A stretch of DNA of 64,000 nucleotides, from positions 310,001-374,000 of the forward strand of contig MEHQ01002427.1 of the NCBI GenBank assembly GCA_008828725.1, written 5' to 3'. The notes beneath the pieces were generated by a model that saw only the letters and a list, made by a program, of their open reading frames with translations, searched no databases and was not told the DNA's origin. Origin of the DNA: Saccharina japonica. Its lineage: Eukaryota; Sar; Phaeophyceae; Laminariales; Laminariaceae. The translations under genes were made by a program, and so were the position numbers. Positions 30,073 through 42,400 of this stretch are shown one piece after another (positions within the stretch are counted from its first letter, which is position 1; each line of letters opens with the position of its first letter).

Positions 30073-32468
30073 ATGGGAAGAGTGTGCAATACATGACGAC
30101 CTTGTCAACGTGCAGCGCCGCGTATCATATACCTGGTAGAGAGCTTAGCTCCCCAGAGAGTGCGGTGCAGTGCAAAACACACACCCTGTCATGTCCCCTA
30201 TCCTAGCCGCGGGGGCTGCTGCTTCGCGTGGAAAAATGTTGCTTGTACATGCAGCACTCGCCACCTTACGTACGTACTCCCAGCAAGTGTGTTCGACAGC
30301 TATATTTAGTAGAAAAAAACTCGCAACATACTGGATGGAAGTATAGTCTAGTCTACTGCCAGGTCCTCATGCCGTACATATTTAGCTGCTCTTGTGATGT
30401 AGATAGGCTGTAGGCGTTCGAGCAATCGTGTTCCACGGGCGGCTATGATACCACCCGTCCTCGACGAGAGAAAATAATCAGACATTTAAATACGATAGGG
30501 TAGAACAATAATACCAGGCGCTCCTGGGTACGTAAGCAAGTCCTTCAAAAGTGAGGGCCAGCTGAGCTGATCTGATGTGATGCATCGGCTACACCACTCC
30601 TTCCCATCGACACCTCACTACCGACAGACAGCAGGTACCATACTTCGTACCGGTATATAGCAGTTGTACGCCGCACATATCATACATAGCCCCACGTGCA
30701 CACCCAGAGAGGCAACAAGTACGTCGAGCCCAAGAGGTACAGCCGTGTCTGCATACTGTGTACCAATACATTCGATACGGGGGTCGCACACAAACCTCTG
30801 TCGTAAAAAAACTAAAAAATAGGAATCAAAAACAAAAATTACGAGTTTCCGGGCGAACTGTGTAAATCCCATTGATGATCCGCCCTCGCAAGCGTCTTGT
30901 CAGAGGACTGCTGCAACCACAAGCAGCAGCAGCAGTAGCACCACCACAGCCGCGATAGGCCATAGGTAGCAGCAGGTGGCAGGTGGCGAGGCATGATTGG
31001 TCCAGGTGCGGTGCCCTTGCGGTGCTGACGAGGTCCGTGGCTGACAGCTGACGTTCAAAACCAGAAATATAGGCCTGCTGGTCTGCGTAATAGTGGACCA
31101 CAGCAGCAGTACCTCGTACGCTATATATTAATCCTGCTGCTGCACTATTTATTATTTCTGTACTCGTACTACTGCTGCAGGTGGGACGGGGGCGATTTCT
31201 GTACTCGGGAAAAAAATGTATGATACTGAGATATGCTACGTAATACAAAAATGTTCATGTACAAGGCACATAACAGCAGTTGAGCAAGTACGTCAAGTTT
31301 GAGCACGAGTACGTCAAGTTTGAGCCTTTCCTCTGGGAACGAGCGGCCCACTCTTTATCTCGTACCAGCATTAATTTTCATGAGGAAATTAACAAAACCC
31401 CCAAGGGCTTTTGCCCCCCACCCCCCCGGCTGTTTTGTGGTCGTCAAGTACTGTACGTAAATGATTGATTGCCTAACTGCTGTGTCGTAGACTACCGGTA
31501 GGCTTCTATCTTGTATGTCGCGGTCTGTCGCAGCCACGGCAAATACTGCTTGTACAAGGCTAGCTAGATGACTGGGCCTTGGCTGGCTGGGCAATGCCAA
31601 ATACTACTATTGCTGTGTGGCTAGTGGCTGTGGCTAGTGTGTCTGTTGCTGTTTGGCAGACCATTTGGCTTGTACTCGGGACGTTGCTACTGCTGATGCT
31701 GCTGCTGCTGCTGCATGAATACGTATGTGTTGGTGGGTGTTTTGCCGAGAGAAACGTCGCGAGACAAGATAAAACCGAGCAAGCAAATCAATTGCAACGG
31801 GGACCAAAAACACGAACAAAATCTCCAGGTAGGCAAGCGACTGCTCGGCTAGGCGTGGGTGGCTGACTGACTAACTGCAGCTGGCAGGACAACTGACTCA
31901 CGGACGGACGCAGTACTTCGGGTAGATGGCACACTGAGTAAGAAGGTTACGCAGCGTATCGGGCCAAAGGGTCACCGCACTTCTGGCTGGTGCTGGTGTT
32001 GCTGTTGGCGAGGCATGGGACGAACCACAAGCGAGACACAACAGCAGCAGCAGCAGCAGCAGGGCGAAGAGCCAAACGCGAAGGACATATTTTCTCCCTC
32101 CCTGCCTACTGGAAACTATTCGGGCAAGCGCAAGCAAGCAAGCAGAGCAAAGACGACGGACACAGCAGACGGTGCGCCCCCTCTCTTCGAGCTGATGCAA
32201 CTGTATGCCTTGGCGCCGGCCGGGCTGCTGTGCTGCGGTGATGCAGCGAGGAGCAGAGAACAGTCGCAGTCGGTGGCCACCGTTGTTGGGTGCATGCATG
32301 TTGCACGGGGCTCGGAGGTCACGCCTCTACCAGTCCCTCCTCGGGCAGCACAGACCTCTGCCGGGCAAAGCTGCAACAAAAGGCGTTGCGCGCCAACACC
32401 AGAAACATGCCTCACATACTCACTCCACAGCTAGTTCTCAAATTGTCGGTATATATAACGTTGCTCAC
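30073..32468. other. intergenic stretch with CAG/CTG microsatellites
   Basis: CAG or CTG runs occur at about 30,924, 31,700 and 32,042. TACGTAC and GTACGAGTAC words are frequent. I see no supported gene. The plus-strand frame near 32,015-32,434 and its opposite-strand shadows are repeat-driven. Confidence 0.45.
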
Positions 32469-32516
32469 CTTCAGTAAGTCGAACAAGATGTACGGGAATC
32501 CTGTTCCCGCTGCCAT
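32469..32516 (-). CDS. possible first exon, MAAGTGFPYILFDLLK
   Basis: On the minus strand, GCCACCATGG gives a strong start context. Sixteen codons follow and end at a good donor, AAG/GTGAGC, in phase 0. No following exon could be identified with confidence. A frame starting after an AG at about 31,983 is possible but short. The plus-strand frame over the same bases (from 32,290) is the competing reading. Confidence 0.3.
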
Positions 32517-32519
32517 GGT

Positions 32520-34810
32520 GGCTGGCTTCCTGCAGCAGCTTAGCTACCTAGCCCCGAGCTCTCTCAAAGGCTTGCCTCTCCGATGGAATATGAGCCCTAA
32601 AAACCTCCGCGCACAGACGGGCCAGGCACGTTTAGGACAACACGGGCAGCCGATATTGAAGGCGCACGGGACGATGGCCAGCGAGAATTACACGCGCACC
32701 GCAGAAAAGTGCGAATGCTTCCTGCTTCCGAGATGGTGGTGATGATGATGCTACTACTTGTACTTCTTATATCCCGCTTTCGCTTTGTGGCCAGAGGAAC
32801 TAACGAAGAAGAAGGATTCTGTCAAACCATCCAAAGAAGTCAGAACGTCCTGTCCGTGGCTGTTTAAATGAGACTTCTATTCTACCCTGAGGGACAGAAC
32901 TCGAGTTCTGAGTTAGAACAGAAAAATTACGTCGTACAGGCTAAGCACGGCATCGCGAGACACAATGTTATGGACCAGATGAGGAAGGGAGGCTCACCAA
33001 GACGACTCGCTGCAGTCCCTATCACGAACGACGTTGCACCCCGACGCACTGAGTGCGCCTCCGGCACCCCTGGTCGGCACCCCGAGCTGTCGGAAAGCAA
33101 CTAATTGGCGGCGAGGCATTTGCTCGCACCAGATTCACAGCACGAATTTGACGGCCAACAAAAACCAAGATTCACCGAAATTCGATGCCCTCGCCGTCAA
33201 TTGGTCAATTTCAAAGGACGATCAATTACTGACCAATCAAGCGCAGTCATGATTTTTGTATGGTTTCATGTGTGACTAGTCTATTTACAAGTGAAGACTT
33301 CTCCTGCCGTGAATAGTAACTGCCGTAAAACTGCCGTACCTGCACGTAACCACGTAACCAGGTAAGTAACTGGGTACGAGTATGTTTTATTTTCGTTCGA
33401 CTTGTTTCATTTTTTACGGTAGAGTTGTACGTACATATCATATCATACGACGTACTTACTGGTTTCTGTTGGTGGCGGTACTCGTACGTAGAAGAACTGA
33501 GATGATAGCAGAGTGCCCCGTCTCCTGTTGTACCCTGTACGCGTAAACTTCACACCTGACGCACACGGCCGGCGTGTACGTGTATGTTTCCAGCGTGCTA
33601 GCAAAGCACGCCAGAAAAGGCAAAACTTCTACCAGGTATTATATTACTTTTACTGTACTGCAGCACTGCACATAAATAAACCAAAAATCTGACTCCAATT
33701 CCAAGTGTTTTGTCCAACAACGCGGGGGGTGGGAGTGGGTGCAGTCAGTCGTCGGATTGTACTCAGTACTCAGAGGAGATTGGTTACGTATACCTCTGTG
33801 TCGTAGTTTTGTGACCACAGAACTGGTACCGTTTTAGGATGAAGAATCGGCACGGGCACTGGGTGTGCTGGATGTCGACGGGTAGAAAGGAAGGTTTAAT
33901 GTGAAGAACACACACCAGGTATACGGGAATGGGAATTCGGGATCGAGGATATCCAAACTCCAAACAAAGTTGCTGTGTGTTGGGATGGGATCGACCAAAG
34001 GGCAGTTTTCGGTTGAGATTTTCACGTATTTTGTACGTACGTACGTGTCGTACGTATACAGAGTAGTACCGGCCCTCGTCATACGTGTGAGGGTATTTAT
34101 TACCTGCTGAGCTCAGTAGAAAGTCAGCCTTAAATTTTGAAAAAATTAAGAAAGCTCTAAGCCTACGAGTCACTGCTTAAGTTGACCACTTCCCGTGGCT
34201 GGCCTGGGCCCAAGACACCCATGGCACCACTGCCACCAGATGGCTTGACAGCAGCAGACGTTTCACAGCAGTAGCAGCACAATCAATCGTAGTACGTACG
34301 GTACAGCGGTACATTTTTTCAAAATATTTTTTTTTCCAATTTGTTTAAAAAACAATTCCCCTTCTTTTCCTGAAAACAAAATCACCCCCGGCCCCAAGGG
34401 CGTGCAAAAAAAAGAGAAAACGACACCACACTGTCTCCTAGGAAGGTCAGAATGAAAAACAAACCGGATCGCTGCGATCACAGGAAGAAATGAGCGAACA
34501 CCATTTTTTTCCCGTTTTTTGTTCCTTTGTTCACTTGGTTTTAGAGACCCCCCCTAATTTATTTCGCTGGTGGGGGGGGGGGGGGGATAATTAATAAAAA
34601 AGTTGACTTATTGTTTCCTGGGATCACAACGGTCCGGTTTTTCTCTGCCAATATAAGGGGGGGGGTAGTGGAATGTCTGGGATTCAGATCCGCGCGCACC
34701 CTTGCCGGGCCCCTAAAAAAACAAAATGGGCCCTCAGGGGAAACCCAGTGAACAAGGCGGGCAGGTTACTCCCTGCTGTATCATAATGGTATTATTCACC
34801 GTCCTTTGTC
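32520..34810. other. intergenic stretch without a supported gene
   Basis: No exon chain was found. TACCAGGTAT words occur at about 33,631 and 33,913. A 13-base G run is at about 34,573. A fragment of the TTAACCC MITE core (GACTCCAATTCCAAGTG) is at about 33,690. Confidence 0.45.
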
Positions 34811-36083
34811 ATGGACGCTGCGGCCGTTCTCTCCATTAACCCCTTAAGAACTGGTCCCCCGTTTTTGGGGACAAACTACTTGGAATTAGTGTGGGATAAG
34901 TTTTGCGGTTCTAAGTTGGCTAGCCTGAAGCACACTGGTGCATTGACCACTGACCAGTTTCAGCTTTTGAAGGCACAAGCCAAAGAGGGTTTGGTCACAG
35001 ATCAAGTCTTCGAGAATCTGCACAGACGAGATCCAGCCTACTATAGATGCCGGCTATGGGCGCCTTTTTAAGGTGCACGTGGGCAAGGTCCTCGACAAAT
35101 GGCTGATGGATGCTAACCATGTGGAGTTGTGGGAGTCAAATAAGCTGACGGCATCCCAGCGTAGGATTTTGATCACGAAGAAAATCGACATCGAGATGGG
35201 CGTCGACTATCGCAGGCGCCTGTTCGAGAAGACTGGCCTGGCGATAACTGCAGAAGGAAGCGATGACACAACCTCACCAACCTTGAAGGTATGGAGGGGG
35301 ATATCTCCTTCCTGGACGCGCAGAGCAAGCCTGAGCCGTTTGTGGATGTGCTGCCGGCCTCGCCTGCTCCTGCCGACGAGGAAAACCCGCCAGGCTCGAG
35401 CGACGAGGACGATGACTCGGGCGAAGAAGGGGGCGGGAGCCGCAGTGGCACACGAACGACGAACTTACAACCCTGGACGTCGAAGATGACCTCACCGAAG
35501 GCGAGGAGCCCCTGCCCCTCGAAATCCCCACGAGGTGCGCCCTGTGGTAAGCTCAGCAACTACCACACTCACCGCGGCACGTGATGCGGCCGATAATGCT
35601 GCGGTTGGGTATCGGGTGGCTCAAGGGGACTATCATCACGCGGCAGTCTCAAGCGCGCACCCGCCACCTCTACGACTACTACTACAGAGTGTTTCTCGAC
35701 CGCGACGGCAGCACATACAGTGTGAAGCTGCCGTTGGCCAAGTACTCGGTGGACGGCTCGTCGAGGGAGGGATCTTGGGCGGTGCTAGAGAACCTTGCTC
35801 ACGGCGTTGAGTCTGACAAAGAAAGCCAGGAGGAGGCGGGGGGGGGGTTATGAGGAAGAGGATGAGGAAGAAGGCGAAGAACAGTAAGAGGACGAAGAAG
35901 AGGATGGAGTCAACGAAGGAGAGGATGGAGTCGACAAAGCAGAGGATGGAGTCGACGGTGCTGAACCCGTCGAGAGAGCGAAAGGGAAATCCCGGAGCAA
36001 GCGCAAGCGTGTCGCCTTGGGTGGGGGGGTGGCGTCGACCGCACGATCTAGTAGCAGGGCTTGCATGCCAAACGTGCGCCTAA
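34811..36083 (+). pseudogene. frameshifted transposon-like protein remnant, family unknown
   Basis: Three plus-strand frames carry pieces that read as one interrupted protein. Up to 35,071: LTTDQFQLLKAQAKEG and FENLHRRDPAYY. From 35,070: KVLDKWLMDANHVELWE and ASQRRILITKKID. From 35,291: an acidic Asp/Glu/Ser linker. From 35,595: LGIGWLKGTIITRQSQ, LYDYYYRVFLDRDGS and KLPLAKYSVDG. Then comes a long Glu/Lys-rich acidic tail. The GWLKGTI...YRVFLDRDG stretch resembles the small Tudor/chromo-like barrels found at the C-terminus of some transposases. Frame breaks lie near 35,070, 35,290 and 35,530-35,600. A TTAACCC-type MITE fragment overlaps the first piece (34,838-34,925), so the first ATG is not reliable. 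A decayed mobile-element gene is the best reading. I cannot name the superfamily. Confidence 0.5.
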
Positions 36084-36279
36084 CGGACCAGTAGACACTT
36101 GCAGTACAATAGCTCGGGGAGGTGATTTGCTGGATTTATTTCGTGTGGCCCCGAACCGGCCTACCATTCAGTAGCGAGGGCATGGCCTGGCCTAGTTTGC
36201 CGCTGTGGAGGCGGGCGATGATACTGTACTCTAATACATGGATTAAAAAAAACGACAATCATGCGCGCGGAAAGATGCT

Positions 36280-36430
36280 TGTGCACTACTAGGGAAAACA
36301 CATTTATTTTCGGGGACCGAAATAAGAAAGTGCAACATAAGAAAGTGTGCTTTCGCGTGCGCCCAGATTTAGAAAGTCAGCCTAAGCCCGATTTCTGGTT
36401 TCTTGTCAGAGGGCCGGTACTGTATATAGC
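36280..36430. mobile_element. partial TACCGGCCC MITE
   Basis: The right end, GAAAGTCAGCCTAAGCCCG through GGGCCGGTACTGTATA, matches that of the complete element at 36,674-36,848. The left end is decayed. Confidence 0.6.
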
Positions 36431-36673
36431 TTTCTTCGCGTTTTCGCGCTTTCAAGTTTTTTTTTTTATCACATACGTACACTTTCTTGCTGGTGATGAT
36501 GCGGTGGCGACGTGTTGTTCAACAATGAACCGTTACACATTTTACAGGGTAGGACAGAGGGCGACACCGTATGATACTGCTGTACTTACCGCTGTGCTTA
36601 CAAAATGACAATACATGACAAATGACACATGTCAAATGACCACCAGGTAGGAGGCAGGGGGAGGGTAGATACA

Positions 36674-36848
36674 CTACCGGCCCTATCATAAGAAAGCGTC
36701 CTACAAGAAACTCAGCCTAAACATTACGGGGGAAATAAGAGATTCGACAGATATTATACTGAAGTTAGTGTAGGACACATCCCCTTCTCAAGTAAGAAAG
36801 TCGGCTTAAGCCCGATTTCTGGTTTCTTATGAGCGGGCCGGTACTGTA
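36674..36848. mobile_element. TACCGGCCC-terminated MITE
   Basis: The left end ACCGGCCCTATCATAAGAAA and the right end TTTCTTATGAGCGGGCCGGT form inverted repeats with a 130-base centre. A related end also occurs near 34,062 (TACCGGCCCTCGTCATACG). Confidence 0.7.
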
Positions 36849-39420
36849 TATGATAGGTACGAGTATATGTATACTCTGGGAGTGCCCGGGTATATACCTA
36901 TCTATACCCGGGTCTAAGACCAAAACAAAATTGCTTTCGGTGCCCCGGGGTACATCATTTATGCGGCGTACCCTCCTACAAAACGCACAGCACTTATTAT
37001 TATACCTGGTAATACTTTGCTTTGGAATACCAGGTATTATACAGATATATACAGATACGTACAAATAAATATGGTTGTACTTCAAGTCTACAAGTACCAC
37101 TTTCGCTTGTTGTACCCCCCCCCCCCCCCCCGCCCCCCGGTCCCTGCGCGCGCATTGTGCTTTCGACGGCCTGTCTGTTGTGTCGCGCGTCGTAGAAGAA
37201 GGTGCCGAGCTCATTACACACATATTTAATACCCGATACACGTAGAGTACTGTGTAGTCTATACGTACCCTATCTACTCAGTCAGATGTTACCAGATAAA
37301 TATATACAGAGCAGTGTACTACGAGAACGAGTATGGCATGATTGATTATATTTATCGAGCTGGTGGGTGTTGCTGCATTCAGTCGTTGCTGGGTGTAACT
37401 GTTGAACCCGGTACATAATCCTAACAATCTAGTATTAATAATTGCAGATCCTACCGTAGACGCACATGCATGCATAATCTAACGCCTCCCTGCTGAACCG
37501 CGAAAGACCCTCTGAAAAACACCCAGCGTCACATTGATTGGCCTATGGCTGAAATCGGACGCGCCGCACGCGTCGAGGGTATTCCTCTTCTCCAGATAAG
37601 TATGTATATAATACTATCGAATGTTCCAGGTACAATGCGAGATGTACACCTACAGCAGTATGTAGAGAGCCACAAACACCCGATACATGGTCAAGCATCG
37701 TAACAAGGATTAGTAGCGAGTATAGAGCAGAGACAAAGGCAGCGAGCAACAAAAACTACAGTATGTGTATAATACGAGAAACTACATTCTATAATATTCA
37801 CTGCTACCGGGTTTAGACCACTCCTACGTAATAGTTAATATAGAGAAAACATTTCGTGCCCGCAGTTTGGAGGCGGGGCGGGGGAAATCCTTGTGGTCGA
37901 CAAAATGTCTACGGCCGCGTTGCTCACTCGAAAACAGGCTTAATAGATCTTGTTGACGAGCGTAGCGGAGCAAACAATTTCATAATGACGGTGCTTCTCA
38001 TGAAACGCCAAAACACATATTTCAAGCCAAAAGGGTACGACGTAGCCACACGCGCGAGTGGCCCTGAGCCCCTGAAGTAACATGACCCTAAAAGTGCCCC
38101 TCTCCCCCCATCGTAGCCTTGGTCTGCTCTGGTCTGCTGCGGATATTGATAGCTATGAGATCCCCGACCGAGAAGGGGGGTAAACCCACAACATTTCACA
38201 ATCAATCATCATCTCAAGATGCGAGATGCGCGACGAGACTCGATACATACTCACTTGTGACCGTATGATGAGTGCAACGGGGACGCCTGATACAATGATG
38301 GTAGGTAGGATGTACAAAGCCGATAAGGGCATAGTGACTCATGCCACTCAAGACTTCAGCAGCGTTCAGTCTAAAAAAGAGCCGTGAATTGATCTAAAAT
38401 CTGATGTGACAGCATGCATGCGTCGAGCTGAAACTGTACTTCAAATACAGACCAAACATGGATCAGGAACCCGCCCAATAACATGGGTGACTCGGCCACC
38501 AAACACAGCAGTTTGAACTGTCCCCCGCGGGATGCCCCGACGTTGTACAGGTACAACGCTGTATGTTGCAAACCTTGGGCTACGAATCACTCCGTTCCTA
38601 TGTAGGTCCAGGTCCCAGGTTATATGCCACGTACACCCATATATCTAGTATTGATAGTAGACTATCGCATTTTGATAGTAGGACCTGGTCTACAACGCCC
38701 AGTCCATGTATTATGCAACGGTGCCGCAACGAGGACATGTGGTTAAGCTTTGACCATCATCGTCTCCACACACCACACATGTACATGGATCTGTTTCCTA
38801 CGACTGGGCCCATGGTGTTACTGCTGCTGCTGCTGCTGCGTTGACTATATACTCCCGACCGCCAGTGATGCTGTAGAGCTGTTGTTGCACGCAGTTAATG
38901 TCATGCATATATACAGCATGCAGAGACTGGTTTCCTATGCTTGCAACACGTGTCACCCCCTGCACGGCAGCATCGTGGTGGAGAGGTAATGCCCTCGAAC
39001 AAACATCGCGCAGTCAATACGAGAAAAAAAAAAGAGGGTGTCATCGCAAGAGATAACGAGCCAAAGCAAGGCCACGTAAACGTTGCAGAGCTCCTACGGC
39101 AGTTTGTTACGCGTTGCGTTCCATCTTCCCGTCCTCACATCTCGACCCGCGCAACTCGGAGAGGCGCGAGGCGAAACGTACCGCCGACACTCGTAGCTCA
39201 TCAGCACCGAAGGGCCAACACACCCCATGGCGTTCAACTCGCCCAACGCCGGAGAAATCAAGTGCAACGCACGACAAACGGACACCCTCTGTACGTGCCC
39301 ATCGAAAACGGACCAATCAGCGAGCTGTCAGCCAATCAACTACAAAAGCTACTGCCCTCGGTACGAGTCGCGACGAAAGGCGAAGGGGTTGCCCGACCCC
39401 GTCGGCTTTTGCCCCGACGG
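36849..39420. other. intergenic stretch without a supported gene
   Basis: A plus-strand frame at 37,940-38,080 (TGLIDLVDERSGANN and LLMKRQNTYFKPKG) looks protein-like, but has no partner exons or known domain. A C run is at 37,117-37,131. CTG units lie at 38,822-38,840. CCAAT words at 39,312 and 39,332 lie about 100 bases beyond the 3' end of the next gene. Confidence 0.4.
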
Positions 39421-39428
39421 CGCAGGAA

Positions 39429-42400
39429 CTATGATTTCCCGCTGATGTCTCGGTCGATGTCGGCCTGCGCCTTACGCAGGCTCTCCTCCGCCTTCTCGAG
39501 CATGATTCGATCTACCTCTTCCTCGGAAGCGCCGGGTGCTGGAGTTTTTGAGGTGCTCGCCTGGGTGCACAAAAAAATTGCAAGAACATATCAAGATGTC
39601 ATGGAATAACCACATAAGGACGGGACTATGGAGGCAAAAACGTGTACGAGTATAGATTTAAAGCTTGTCGGCTTGTCAACCTGCCAAAGACAAGGGTATG
39701 CTCTCTTCTTGTCCAAGCCGAGGGGAAATTAGTTGTCTCTTTTGTCTTCGCTTCGTGCTTCGATTTCCGGCGGCAATATGCTTGAGGTTCAGGACAGGCC
39801 TATCATACAGCAGTAATGGTCACCTGGGTTCATGCCCACAGTTAGCCTTAGACTTGCGCCTCACGGGCTCGCAACAAAAAATCTCGCGACAGGATACGAG
39901 TCTTTTTTAGCTACAAGTGCTTGGATCTCGGACGAGACGCCAGCTGCCGTACCAAGAGCGCTCATGTTCTAGTACAGGGAACAAAAATCGAATGATGCAT
40001 TGATGGCATTGAGGATGGGGGGGGTAGAGACGTGGTGGAGGAGTAGAGGCGTAGCGGTACTTCTTACAAAAGCAGCCGCCAAGATCGACGAAAAATCGGC
40101 CGCACCAAAGGTACCGCAACCCAGAACAGAAACTTAAGCTTGTCACAGTCCAGCGCCCTGTGCGGTCGACTCCTCCTGCCGCTCTATGAGGTTGGTACCC
40201 GGGTACCGAAAGAGAGACAACGACAATGAGGGACCCAAGCAATCTGCCCGACCTCGCCTACCACCGCTTCATTCGGAACGGTACACGCGCATGTGACGCC
40301 AGTACCGCAAAACATACTATTGCGCTTAAAGTACTGCTGAGGTGCATTCCTGCATACACATACACCCACCTCTGGGGAAGGGTCCAGTTCGCCCTTGGCC
40401 ACGCCCACCGCAACAATGCCCGCCATGATGCCCATGCCCAAGGCCGTCACCCCAAAGATACCACTGCCCAGCGCAAACAACCCCACTACCGCCTGTGAGG
40501 ACGGTGGGATCGGGGAAACGAACGCCATGAACAAACATAATAAGGTAACGCTGGTTCGGCGAATCGCTCCGGTCAGGTGTTGCGGCCATGCAATCGGCGC
40601 CACGTACACGTGGAACAGAGGCGAGATTTCGAGACGTTTCACGAATTCCATTTGAATTACCTCCATTCGTTAGAGATACCTTTGTTTTCCCCTGCCTCAT
40701 TATTTCTGTGACTGTACGCAGGATTTGTATTTATCTAGGATGGAGAAGTAGCACGGACTCTGGGTGTGGCTGTCGCTGTCGTTGGGTAGAAAGAGCGGTT
40801 TCGTTTCAAGACAACGCACACTGCGTATGCACTCGTTCGAGATATCTCAACGCGTGGCATTCCGTAGCCGTAGAATGCGGGGCGCCTCATGGCAAAAAGC
40901 ACACCAACGGTGGTCGCGAACCGGTATGTACGCGAGCTGAAGAGGACAAACAAGAGCAACATTGTTGAGGGCAAGCGAGTTATACAAAGCAGAAATGACT
41001 GGAAGCGGAAAAAGTCGGACGAAGTCCTGGTAGAATCCTACAAAAAGGGCATACCGAAACCGGGCAACTACTTGTGCGGCAGTGCCAGGAAAATGATATT
41101 TGCCGAGATTCATGCCCCCGCGAAACGTGCAAGATAATTATTAATAGTCTCGAGTGCGAAGAAGGTGATTTCGGTCTTGTTTTTCGATGAACGTCGCTCT
41201 TTCTGCAAAGACCTTCCGCGATCGTCACGAGCAAATACGCGTTTCGGTTGACAGATAGATGCGTTTCCACATGCCACCAACGCTCCTACCGAACAGGTTG
41301 CATGCTGCTGTACGAGCTCCGACCCATACGTCGTACGAACTGCCAGCGATTCATATCAGCGGCGCCTGCTGGTTCCCTTGCCTGCTTGATGAAGGATGTC
41401 ATGCGAGCCACGGCCAGAATGTCGCTCTCTTGCGCCGGTTTGCTGTAATAAGCCTGGGCGAACCAGAGCGTTGCCTGGCAAGGAGCACAAACAGAACCAG
41501 AGGGAGGAAGAAGAAAGTTCGTGATCCCTTTCCGACGCCTCCGATTGCGGTTTCAAAACACCGAGCCAGGGCGAGTTAGTCCCGAACGTTGGAATACGCA
41601 GTTTGACGCCGTCCATCGATCTTCGATGATAAATTCACAACTAAAACACACCTACCAGGAACATGTTACCTTGTACACCGGTACTCAGGTACCAGATGCA
41701 AGCTTGGGAATATAGATGACCGATGTCTATTTACTCCACACATAGTTTTCGTGAAACCAGTGAGGTTATCGCCATCCTGCGGCTGCTCAGGGTACCTCTG
41801 CATGCGCAATAACACGTACCCCCAACACAGCTCAGGTTTCAAAACGTCCGTTTATATTGGGGGGGCATCTGCTCGACCGAACTGTCAGCTGCCTTCGGCC
41901 CCGACTAAGTAGCTAAAGCTGCACACGGCCGCTATCGGGATATTTAGCTATCTAGCAGAAGGCTGCCGGCACCGAGGAGTGGCACCAGGCTGCGAAGGCT
42001 GGCGACGCACCTTCCACGACCCGAACGACATGGCTGCCGCACCCCCGGCGCCCAGTATCGCGTACAGAGGGTTGACTCCGTTCAGGTCCTCCTCTCGTCG
42101 TATAATCGACTTGCTTTCCTCCGTCGGGATAACAATATCTTTGCCCTGCGCGTGCCGGCGTCAAACACACGCACAAAAAAGAGCGAAATAATCATATCAT
42201 AGATGAACGTGTAAATCGAGCAACGAATGAATTAATATATTTCGAACAAGGGAGCGCGGCAACTGTCGGAGGGAGGAGGGCGGCACCGTTCGCTTGCGAC
42301 GAGCTGTGGCTACCGCGCTGCCTTGACACTTTGGCTATACCACCGTGCATATATGCCGTGTTTGTCGCTCGTCGTTTGACTGAAACACAAGATCGCTGAG

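Noticed and set aside
37856..38080. 74-codon plus-strand frame with LIDLVDERSGANN
   Set aside because: It has a plausible acceptor, but no partner exons, start or recognisable family; left as unsupported.
40847..41137. Overlapping plus and minus frames between exons of the plastid gene
   Set aside because: Both are protein-like, but neither joins in phase with the flanking exons and the known exon chain is complete without them. An intronic chance frame is the simpler reading.
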